A stretch of 7,415 bases of DNA from an uncultured Lachnospiraceae bacterium (GTDB lineage: Bacteria > Bacillota > Clostridia > Lachnospirales > Lachnospiraceae), in the NCBI GenBank assembly GCA_946639085.1, contig CAMPBP010000060.1, forward strand, positions 1 to 7,415, given 5' to 3'. Both the position numbers and the translations under genes were made by a program. This document shows positions 1-5,739 of this stretch, piece after piece. The notes beneath the pieces are model-generated. The model did not search any database. It was given only the letters and a program-made list of their open reading frames with translations, and was not told the DNA's origin. How positions within the stretch are numbered: the stretch's first letter is position 1; the number at the start of each line of letters is the position of its first letter.

Positions 1-168
1 TATGACATAAACAAAAAGGATACCCTTAAGATAAGATATAACGGCGATTATCTTCACGATGAGAACATCATGTTAAACAACGAATCGCTTTATTGTCACG
101 GCGCTAAGATCACCATAGCGGTATACGATCTCTTCCTTGAAGAGCCCGTTGCCGTAAAGGGATTTTAA
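1..168 (+). CDS. C-terminal fragment of an unrecognised protein
   Basis: Frame 1 is open from the first base to TAA at 166-168 and gives the last 55 residues of a protein whose start lies outside the window. The fragment mixes charged and aromatic residues (begins YDINKKDTLKIRYNGDY, ends LEEPVAVKGF) and alternates short hydrophobic and polar stretches as in beta-rich domains. It has no membrane segment and no motif I recognise. It is read on the same strand as deoD, 69 bp before the deoD start. No clear hairpin terminator lies between them, so co-transcription is possible but not shown. Codon style resembles the genes downstream, which supports real coding sequence. No function is proposed. 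Confidence 0.6.
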   Translation, partial: YDINKKDTLKIRYNGDYLHDENIMLNNESLYCHGAKITIAVYDLFLEEPVAVKGF

Positions 169-221
169 CATAAACATTCAGGTAAAAAAGAAAAAATTCA
201 AAATAATGTATTGATTAATTC

Positions 222-230
222 AAGGGGAGG
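222..230 (+). promoter_or_regulatory. Ribosome binding site that fixes the deoD start
   Basis: The purine-rich run AAGGGGAGG ends 7 bases before ATG at 238. The open frame extends upstream to TTG at 211, but that start would place this site inside the coding region and add nine residues that DeoD proteins lack. The start at 238 is therefore preferred. Confidence 0.85.
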
Positions 231-237
231 TATTAAA

Positions 238-963
238 ATGGCGAATTATCCTACACCACACATCAACGCGAAACCCGAAGACTTTGCAAAGACGGTCCTC
301 ATGCCCGGAGATCCTTTAAGAGCAAAGTTCATCGCAGAGAATTTTCTCGAATCACCGGTGCTTGTAAACAACGTTCGTTCCGTACAGGGGTATACGGGCA
401 CGTACAAAGGCACAAGAGTATCGGTAATGGCCAGCGGAATGGGTATTCCGTCCATAGGTATTTATTCCTACGAACTGTTCAATTTCTTTGATGTGGACAA
501 CATCATAAGAATAGGTTCAACGGGAGCATTGGTGCCTGAAGTCAAGATAAGAGACATCGTGTTTGCACAGGGAGCCTGTACAAACTCCGAATATCAGGCA
601 CAGTACGGCATTCCGGGTCATTTTGCCCCTATAGCCGACTACAGATTGCTTAAGACCGCGATCGAAGAAGCAGACAAACTTAAAGTAAACTATCATGTGG
701 GCAATGCATTGTCCTCAGACGTATTCTATAACGCAGATCCTGAGTTTAACGCAAAATGGGCCCGTATGGGTGTCATGTGCGTTGAGATGGAGGCAGCGGC
801 ACTTTACATGAACGCCGCATACGCAAAGAAGCGAGCACTTGCATTGTTTACCGTATCGGACAGCCTCGTTACGGGTGAGGCTACTACAGCTGAAGAAAGA
901 CAGAATTCATTCACTCAGATGATGGAGGTAGCGCTCAACACCGCCGTGGCTATGGAGAAATAG
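238..963 (+). CDS. deoD: Purine nucleoside phosphorylase, DeoD type
   Basis: This is a cytoplasmic salvage enzyme that phosphorolyses purine (deoxy)nucleosides to free base and (deoxy)ribose-1-phosphate. DeoD-type enzymes are hexameric. The protein has 241 residues, against about 239 for E. coli DeoD, and aligns along its whole length. Recognisable motifs are TPHIN at 6-10 (H8, which reaches into the neighbouring subunit's site), PGDPLRAK at 23-30 (phosphate-binding G24 and R28), NNVR ending at R47, RIGSTGAL at 91-98 (R91, S94), VEMEAAALY at 182-190 (ribose-binding E183-M184-E185) and SDS with catalytic D208, followed by TTAEERQ with R221. SDS replaces the SDH seen in E. coli. The TGEATTAEER stretch resembles Firmicute DeoD. 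The start at 238 follows a strong RBS; the longer TTG-start frame is rejected. ABC exporter genes follow after only 5 bp, so an operon is likely. The 69-bp upstream gap holds only weak promoter-like matches (an AATAAT at 202-207 with no convincing -35). Confidence 0.96.
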   Translation: MANYPTPHINAKPEDFAKTVLMPGDPLRAKFIAENFLESPVLVNNVRSVQGYTGTYKGTRVSVMASGMGIPSIGIYSYELFNFFDVDNIIRIGSTGALVPEVKIRDIVFAQGACTNSEYQAQYGIPGHFAPIADYRLLKTAIEEADKLKVNYHVGNALSSDVFYNADPEFNAKWARMGVMCVEMEAAALYMNAAYAKKRALALFTVSDSLVTGEATTAEERQNSFTQMMEVALNTAVAMEK

Positions 964-968
964 CTGTT

Positions 969-2786
969 ATGAAAGATGAGAAACTTACATTTGGGGAAAC
1001 ACTGAAAAACGCTTTTTACGCCATAAAACTGGGCAGGGCCTACACAAAGGCCCTGTTCTTTAATATTTGCTTCATAGCTGCGTTAGGCTATTTTCAGTGG
1101 GTATTCTTTTCGTCGGTATTCATGAAAAATATCGTCGACAGTCTCGATAAAGGTGAAGGCTTTAAAAAGATCTTCACTTATATCATTTTCTGCGGAGTGG
1201 TGGTAGGCCTTATGAACCTTTACCAGCACTACTTCGAAAATGTCACACTTCCCATAGAAAAAACAAGACTTTACGGCAGACTTTACAGAAAGCTTTTTGA
1301 CAAGGCTAAAAATGTAGAGTTAAGCTGCTACGAAAATGCGGATTTTTACAACAAATATACCATGGCGATGGACGGCGCGGACGAGCGTATAAGCGACGTA
1401 ATGCGACGCTTCTGGGGCGTGATACTTGGTACGATAGCAACGGGATTTGTCTTTTATCTGATGTTTGAGATAGACAAGTTCGCGGTCATCTTTATCATCT
1501 GCCCGCTTCTTGGTAACTTCCTTTTTGGAAGCATAAAGAACAAGTACGAGTTCAAGCGCTATAAAGAGCAGGTTGCGGGAAACAAGGTGCTCAACTACGT
1601 AAGCCGCGCCATGTATCTTCCCGACTACGCCAAGGAAATGCGTTTGTTCAACGTATTCAACCTTCTTAAAAAGCAGTACAACGACGCTACGGACAGAAAT
1701 GTAAAGGCTGCGGAGAAATATGCATTTCCCAATGCTTTCGTAAACTTCTGGAAGATAACCTTCACGTTTTCGGTCATTTTTGAAGGCATACTTTTTTATG
1801 CCATTTACAGAAACCTTGTCACAAAGTCTATTTCCCTGGCGGAACTTACAATCATGACCAGTATGATGGTCTCCATGACTTGGATACTCATCGGTCTTTT
1901 CGATGACATCATAAACTTCATGAAAGACGGCGTATTTATAAATAACCTTCGGGGATTCTTGGAGTACGAAGAAAAAATTCCCGAAGATTACGACGGTATC
2001 ATTCCCGGAGAATTTGAATCACTTGAATTTGACAACGTGACCTTCTCTTACGATGACGAAGAAACGATAAAAGACCTTTCTTTCTGCATAAAGAAAGGTG
2101 AGAACACAGCCCTGGTGGGACATAACGGTGCGGGCAAAACCACTATAATCAAGCTTCTGTTAAGACTTTACGATCCCACATCCGGAGTCATAAGACTTAA
2201 CGGCCGCGATATAAAGGATTACAACCTTCACGCCTACAGGGAACTTTTTGCGACCACATTCCAGGATTTTGCCATCATGGGAATGACGATCAAAGAAAAC
2301 GTTCTTATGGGCAGAAGATACGACGATGATGATAAGGTGGTTGAGGACGCTCTTAAAAAGGCGGGGGTATACGATAAGGTAATGAGCCTCGAGAAGGGTA
2401 CTGCCACCGTCATGACCAAAGAGTTCGATGAAAACGGTGCGGTGTTCTCCGGCGGTGAATCTCAAAAGCTGGCTGTATCACGTACATTTGCAAAGCCTTC
2501 GGCGTTAAAGATATTTGATGAGCCTTCAAGCGCTCTCGATCCCATCGCGGAGTACGATCTTTTCAAAAATATCGCCAAAGAAGGCAATGAGCATACATTA
2601 TTGTTCATCTCTCACAGACTTTCTTCGGTAAAGCACTGCGACAAGGTATTCATGCTGGAAAAAGGCCGCCTTGTGGAAGAAGGCTCACACGAAGAACTTA
2701 TGGCCCTTGACGGAAAATACGCCAAGATGTATCGCCGTCAGGCCAACAACTATCTTGCGATAGATGACGGAACGGAGGGCGCATAA
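969..2786 (+). CDS. ABC exporter half-transporter (TMD-NBD fusion), subunit 1
   Basis: This is a 605-residue half-transporter with an N-terminal membrane domain and a C-terminal ATPase, the usual layout of type IV ABC exporters. Hydrophobic segments lie around 29-58, 70-90, 148-187, 255-281 and 291-315. LPDYAKEMRL at 217-226 resembles the cytoplasmic coupling-helix motif of such exporters. The ATPase domain starts near 350: A-loop aromatic Y361, Walker A GHNGAGKT at 384-391 (K390), Q-loop Q432, signature SGGESQ at 494-499, Walker B LKIFDE at 513-518 with catalytic E518, D-loop SSALDP at 520-525 and H-loop H549. All are intact. It starts 5 bp after the deoD stop, with a GGAG at 954-957 inside the end of deoD, and its stop abuts the ATG of a paralogous subunit. 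The two probably form a heterodimer. There is no peptidase domain or solute-binding protein, so substrate is unknown; drug, peptide or lipid export are all possible. Confidence 0.93.
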   Translation: MKDEKLTFGETLKNAFYAIKLGRAYTKALFFNICFIAALGYFQWVFFSSVFMKNIVDSLDKGEGFKKIFTYIIFCGVVVGLMNLYQHYFENVTLPIEKTRLYGRLYRKLFDKAKNVELSCYENADFYNKYTMAMDGADERISDVMRRFWGVILGTIATGFVFYLMFEIDKFAVIFIICPLLGNFLFGSIKNKYEFKRYKEQVAGNKVLNYVSRAMYLPDYAKEMRLFNVFNLLKKQYNDATDRNVKAAEKYAFPNAFVNFWKITFTFSVIFEGILFYAIYRNLVTKSISLAELTIMTSMMVSMTWILIGLFDDIINFMKDGVFINNLRGFLEYEEKIPEDYDGIIPGEFESLEFDNVTFSYDDEETIKDLSFCIKKGENTALVGHNGAGKTTIIKLLLRLYDPTSGVIRLNGRDIKDYNLHAYRELFATTFQDFAIMGMTIKENVLMGRRYDDDDKVVEDALKKAGVYDKVMSLEKGTATVMTKEFDENGAVFSGGESQKLAVSRTFAKPSALKIFDEPSSALDPIAEYDLFKNIAKEGNEHTLLFISHRLSSVKHCDKVFMLEKGRLVEEGSHEELMALDGKYAKMYRRQANNYLAIDDGTEGA

Positions 2787-4601
2787 ATGAGTAAGCAAAA
2801 AGAAAACAAACAGCCCTTCAAACAGGTCTGGTCCAACAACTTATTTTTGATAAAACTTTGCTTCAAGGCATCACCCGCATTCGTTATCTTTCCGGTACTG
2901 GATGCGGTGAGAAACCAGGTATCCATATTCTTCGAGCATACGGTGGGTATAGGATACGTGCTGGAGGCAGCGGAATTCGGCTATCCCTTTAAGAAAGTCG
3001 CTATGGTCATCCTGATCCTCTTTATTGCGATCTCCATAGGAATGGTATTTACGGTCTGGGTAGGAGATTACGTAAGAGCCAAAGAAGGGCCGAAGGTAAG
3101 CCGAAAGATCAAGCTTATGCTTTACGAAAAAGCAAAAGATCTGGATCTTGAATGCTACGACAATCCCGATTACTACAACGAAATGGTGCTTGCCATCTCC
3201 GAAGTCGACAAGCAGATCGACCGTTGTATAGTGTTCCTTTCAAACGTATTCTCGGGACTTGCGACCTTCATCACATCGGCGATCTACTTCCTTAACAAAG
3301 ACGGTGTATCCATCCTTTTTGCGGTAGCTTCGTTTTTCGTGACCTTTTTCTTTATGCAGGCTTATAACAGGCTTTCATATAAGATAAGAGTCGACCGCAA
3401 CCCCTTCGAGAGAAGAAGAGAGTACGTTAAGCGTGTGTTCTACCTTCCCGATTGCGCAAAGGAGATGCGTCTTAACCCGGATGTCACGGGCATTCTTTAC
3501 GATGACTTCGACAAGGCTAATGAAGAAGTACTGCAGGTTGAGAAAAAGAACGCGAAACGTCATTTCATACTTCAGTTTATGGGTAACTATGTCGGCAACG
3601 ATTTCTTCTGTGACGTTATATACATTACATACCTTGTGTTCAGAACAACGGTTATGGGAGCGCTTTCTTTCTCCACAGTTGCAATACTTTACAACTCCTT
3701 CGGACGTATGAAGAGGGGGCTTCGAGTGTTCACGGACACATATCCCTTTGCGTGTGAATCGAGCCTTTACGTGCAGAAGATAAGAAACTTCCTTGAATAC
3801 GAGACAAAGATCAAGTCCATCGCCGATATCGAGCCCGACAACCGCGCAAAAGACGTGCAGGTCAAGGATCTTTCCTTTGCATACAATAAGACCGGCGATA
3901 TGCTGTTAAAGGACATTAACCTTAACATCAAGCCCGGTGAGAAGATCGCCCTTGTAGGCTATAACGGCGCCGGAAAGACCACCTTCGTAAAGCTTCTCAT
4001 GCGCCTTTACGATCCCGATTACGGCAGTATTTATATGGACAGCCACGACATCAAGGAGTACGCCCTTAAGAAGTTCAGGCGCTCCATCGGCGTCGTATTC
4101 CAGGACTTTAAGATATTTGCCGGAAGCGTTGCCGAAAACGTTGTAATGGATGAATTTGATGACAAAGAAACCGATCACGTAAGGCAGGCGCTTACGGATG
4201 CGGGCCTAATAAAGCGAATAGACAGAATGGAGAAGGGTATCGAAAGCAATCTTACGACGGAAACGAAAGACGACGGTATCGACCTTTCGGGCGGAGAATC
4301 GCAAAAACTCGCCGTATCCAGAGTATTCTACCAGGATGCGGGTCTTATGATACTTGACGAGCCCTCCAGTGCCTTAGATCCCATTGCGGAGTATCAGCTT
4401 AACCATGCCATGCTTACCGCAACCAAAGACAAGACGGTCATCTTCATTTCCCACCGTCTTTCCACGACGCGTATCGCGGACCGCATAATCATGCTTGAAA
4501 ACGGCCGTATAGTCGAAGAAGGAACACACGACGAACTGCTTTCACTTAACGGTAAATATGCGCAGATGTGGCACGTTCAGGCCGGTGCTTATATAGGCTA
4601 A
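2787..4601 (+). CDS. ABC exporter half-transporter (TMD-NBD fusion), subunit 2
   Basis: This 604-residue paralogue of the preceding gene has the same plan: membrane segments around 30-50, 70-95, 148-168, 173-192, 265-285 and 290-305, then an ATPase domain from about 355. LPDCAKEMRL at 220-229 matches the equivalent block of its partner, and LECYDNPDYYN at 121-131 matches LSCYENADFYN there. Motifs are A-loop Y366, Walker A GYNGAGKT at 391-398 (K397), Q-loop Q439, signature LSGGESQ at 500-506, Walker B with D524 and catalytic E525, and H-loop H556. Its ATG directly follows the upstream TAA with no gap, and a GGAGGG at 2774-2779 lies inside the upstream gene, so translation is probably coupled and the subunits made in equal amounts. 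Neither subunit shows the degenerate catalytic site of many heterodimeric exporters. Substrate is not inferable from sequence. Confidence 0.93.
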   Translation: MSKQKENKQPFKQVWSNNLFLIKLCFKASPAFVIFPVLDAVRNQVSIFFEHTVGIGYVLEAAEFGYPFKKVAMVILILFIAISIGMVFTVWVGDYVRAKEGPKVSRKIKLMLYEKAKDLDLECYDNPDYYNEMVLAISEVDKQIDRCIVFLSNVFSGLATFITSAIYFLNKDGVSILFAVASFFVTFFFMQAYNRLSYKIRVDRNPFERRREYVKRVFYLPDCAKEMRLNPDVTGILYDDFDKANEEVLQVEKKNAKRHFILQFMGNYVGNDFFCDVIYITYLVFRTTVMGALSFSTVAILYNSFGRMKRGLRVFTDTYPFACESSLYVQKIRNFLEYETKIKSIADIEPDNRAKDVQVKDLSFAYNKTGDMLLKDINLNIKPGEKIALVGYNGAGKTTFVKLLMRLYDPDYGSIYMDSHDIKEYALKKFRRSIGVVFQDFKIFAGSVAENVVMDEFDDKETDHVRQALTDAGLIKRIDRMEKGIESNLTTETKDDGIDLSGGESQKLAVSRVFYQDAGLMILDEPSSALDPIAEYQLNHAMLTATKDKTVIFISHRLSTTRIADRIIMLENGRIVEEGTHDELLSLNGKYAQMWHVQAGAYIG

Positions 4602-4609
4602 ATAAAGCC

Positions 4610-4638
4610 TTGACTTTGATATTTTGCTGTGTTAACAT
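4610..4638 (+). promoter_or_regulatory. Sigma-A-like promoter of the tRNA-Arg gene
   Basis: A -35 box TTGACT (4610-4615) is followed after 17 bases by TAACAT (4633-4638), 4 of 6 matches to the -10 consensus. The expected transcript start is near 4645, about 32 bases before the mature tRNA 5' end. It lies just past the ABC operon stop codon at 4601, so the tRNA can be transcribed independently. Confidence 0.65.
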
Positions 4639-4639
4639 A

Positions 4640-4667
4640 TCATTCGTGCCGATTAAGGCGCGAATGA
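4640..4667 (+). repeat. 11-bp inverted repeat in the tRNA leader
   Basis: The arms TCATTCGTGCC and GGCGCGAATGA pair over 11 bp with one G-T wobble around the 6-base loop GATTAA. The element spans the expected transcription start of the tRNA promoter and is not followed by a T-run, so it does not look like an intrinsic terminator. In read-through RNA from the ABC operon it would form a stable hairpin. It might be a leader-processing signal or an operator; the role is unknown. Confidence 0.5.
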
Positions 4668-4676
4668 ATGTTATAT

Positions 4677-4750
4677 GTGTGTGTAGCTCAGCTGGATAGA
4701 GCGTCTGGCTACGGACCAGAAGGTCGTGGGTTCGAATCCTGTCACACACG
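4677..4750 (+). tRNA. tRNA-Arg (anticodon ACG)
   Basis: A complete 74-nt cloverleaf can be laid out by hand. It has acceptor stem GTGTGTG with CACACAC (7 perfect pairs), D-arm GCTC-AGCTGGATA-GAGC, anticodon stem TCTGG/CCAGA with loop CTACGGA giving anticodon ACG at loop positions 3-5, a 5-base variable region, and a T-arm with loop TTCGAAT. The T stem relies on several G-T pairs (GTGGG with CCTGT). The discriminator base is G at 4750. CCA is not encoded; CTTATATAA follows, so CCA must be added after transcription. Anticodon ACG, with A34 normally converted to inosine, reads CGU, CGC and CGA arginine codons. It has its own promoter upstream and terminator downstream. The 3' end is duplicated 74 bp further on. 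Confidence 0.96.
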
Positions 4751-4759
4751 CTTATATAA
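4738..4759 (+). repeat. tRNA 3'-end direct repeat, copy 1 (att-like)
   Basis: The segment begins CCTGTCACACACGCT, continues TATATAA, and covers the last 13 bases of the tRNA gene plus 9 flanking bases. It recurs at 4812-4833 with a single T/G difference in 22 positions. The bases before the repeats differ. Confidence 0.75.
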
Positions 4760-4760
4760 C

Positions 4761-4793
4761 AAAAAGACCCAATTGAAGAATTGGGTCTTTTTT
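4761..4793 (+). terminator. Intrinsic terminator after tRNA-Arg
   Basis: A perfect 14-bp stem (AAAAAGACCCAATT at 4761-4774, AATTGGGTCTTTTT at 4779-4792) with loop GAAG ends in a run of six T. It is symmetrical (A-run before, T-run after) and could act on both strands. With a one-base bulge the symmetry extends outward through TATAAC/GTTATA to about 4755-4799. It would end tRNA transcription and any read-through from the ABC operon. Confidence 0.92.
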
Positions 4794-4811
4794 GTTATAG
4801 GAGCCTGGCAC

Positions 4812-4833
4812 CCTGTCACACACGCTGATATAA
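4812..4833 (+). repeat. tRNA 3'-end direct repeat, copy 2 (att-like)
   Basis: This second copy of CCTGTCACACACGCT continues GATATAA, 74 bp after the copy inside the tRNA gene. The upstream parts of a tRNA (T-loop, anticodon arm) are absent, so it is not a second tRNA gene. It matches the kind of 3'-end duplication that tyrosine recombinases leave at tRNA attachment sites. No integrase gene lies in the window. It overlaps a consensus-like TATAAT at 4829-4834. Confidence 0.7.
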
Positions 4834-4935
4834 TAGAATTCGGGTCAAAAATCCCATAAATAAGCCAAATGTTAACTTTACGTGACAGATTTCCAATGGC
4901 GAATGGTAGATTTTGTTGACTGATTTTCATAAGTT

Positions 4936-4954
4936 TAGGTTGTAAATTAACCTA
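4936..4954. promoter_or_regulatory. Candidate operator: TAGGTT-N7-AACCTA dyad
   Basis: This perfect 6-bp inverted repeat has a 7-base AT-rich spacer and touches the first base of the RBS (4954-4959) of the following XRE regulator. A TTGACT at 4916-4921 lies upstream and could be the -35 box of its promoter; TGTAAA at 4941-4946 is a weak -10 candidate at 19-base spacing. Size and position suit autoregulation by a dimeric helix-turn-helix protein, which is inference. Confidence 0.5.
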
Positions 4955-4960
4955 GGAGGT
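4954..4960 (+). promoter_or_regulatory. Ribosome binding site that fixes the start at 4967
   Basis: AGGAGGT is 6 bases before ATG at 4967. The in-frame GTG at 4961 touches the site and leaves no spacing, so it cannot be the normal start even though the frame is open there. Confidence 0.85.
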
Positions 4961-4966
4961 GTGGTT

Positions 4967-5716
4967 ATGGAATTTAATGAAAGACTTATATGTTTAAGAA
5001 AACAAAAAGGATTGTCCCAGGAAAATCTCGGAGATGAGATCGGAGTTACAAGACAGACCGTTTCAAAATGGGAACTGGGTGAAACGACTCCGGATATGGA
5101 TAAGCTGATCCAGCTTTCGGACCTGTTTGAAATAAGTATAGACGAGTTGGTAGGAAAGAAAGACTGCGGATCAAAAGATACTTCCCTTTGTTTAAGGCAG
5201 AGACCTTTTGTATATGAATATAAGAGCGAGAAAACCTTTAAAGGAATACCCCTCGTACATGTTCATTTGGGCATCGGGCTTTGCAGAGCAAAAGGGATCA
5301 TCGCCATCGGTAACTGTGCTACGGGTGTACTTTCCATCGGAATCATTTCGGCAGGCGTTTTGTCCATAGGTGTTGTTTCTGCCGGCCTTATCGCTTTGGG
5401 AACCATCGCAACGGCGCTTCTTATCGCTCTCGGCGGTATTGCAATCGGAACATTTGCTCTTGGCGGAATCGCCGTCGGTGTAGTCACATTCGGAGGCCTT
5501 GCCATAGGCGTTTATTCCTATGGCGGCTGCGCAATAGCGTCACATGTAGCCAAGGGCGGATATGCAAGTGCCACGGTTGCCATAGGAGATGAGGCAAACG
5601 GTGATTATTGCTTTGACATAAATGTAAAAGGCCAGGGCGAAGCCATCAAAAACGCGATCCTTACCGCTTACCCCAAGACCGCAAAATGGCTTGTTAAGCT
5701 GTTTTCGGGCAGATAG
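4967..5716 (+). CDS. XRE-family regulator with C-terminal glycine-rich period-5 repeat domain
   Basis: This 249-residue protein has two parts. Residues 3-62 are a Cro/C1-type helix-turn-helix domain: LSQENLGDEIGVTRQTVSKWE at 16-36 covers the turn and recognition helix, and ETTPDMDKLIQLSDLFEISIDELVG closes the domain. A linker (about 64-100, ending GIPLVHVHLG) leads to residues 110-192, about eight units of roughly ten residues built from pentads ending A/S-I/L-G, such as GVLSIGIISAG and ALGGIAIG. A last partial unit, GGYASATVAIG, follows at 197-207, then a short basic tail with a possible amphipathic helix (AIKNAILTAYPKTAKWLVKLF). The repeat is uncharged and hydrophobic; a beta-solenoid or membrane-associated structure is possible. 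Similar HTH-plus-repeat proteins are, as I recall, found in Clostridia without known function. The start at 4967 is set by the RBS. It probably forms an operon with the membrane protein 23 bp downstream, and a dyad at 4936-4954 may be its own operator. It probably binds DNA; what it senses is unknown. Confidence 0.85.
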   Translation: MEFNERLICLRKQKGLSQENLGDEIGVTRQTVSKWELGETTPDMDKLIQLSDLFEISIDELVGKKDCGSKDTSLCLRQRPFVYEYKSEKTFKGIPLVHVHLGIGLCRAKGIIAIGNCATGVLSIGIISAGVLSIGVVSAGLIALGTIATALLIALGGIAIGTFALGGIAVGVVTFGGLAIGVYSYGGCAIASHVAKGGYASATVAIGDEANGDYCFDINVKGQGEAIKNAILTAYPKTAKWLVKLFSGR

Positions 5717-5739
5717 GTTATAGAGAGAGGTGACGGATC

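Noticed and set aside
211..237. Upstream TTG start extending deoD by nine residues
   Set aside because: The extension encodes the Shine-Dalgarno region itself, and DeoD proteins begin at the position matching ATG 238.
169..237. Riboswitch or clear promoter in front of deoD
   Set aside because: The gap is too short for a purine riboswitch and shows no conserved core or hairpin; only weak AT-rich -10-like matches without a -35 are present.
4751..4824. Second, tandem tRNA gene suggested by the 74-bp spacing of the repeats
   Set aside because: No T-loop, anticodon arm or D-arm can be drawn; the interval is filled by the intrinsic terminator.
4668..4859. Open frame on + encoding a peptide with VAQLDRASGYGPEGRGFESCHTR
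   Set aside because: It is translation of the tRNA-Arg gene itself, a well-known false ORF signature. The minus-strand frame at 4546-4749 is the same artefact.
5263..5505. 80-codon minus-strand frame rich in P, A and I
   Set aside because: It is the antisense shadow of the glycine-rich repeats of the XRE protein; it has no RBS and its periodicity is inherited from the plus strand.
5294..5550. DNA tandem repeat or CRISPR-like array in the glycine-rich region
   Set aside because: The periodicity is at protein level only; the codons vary, and no identical repeats with unique spacers exist.
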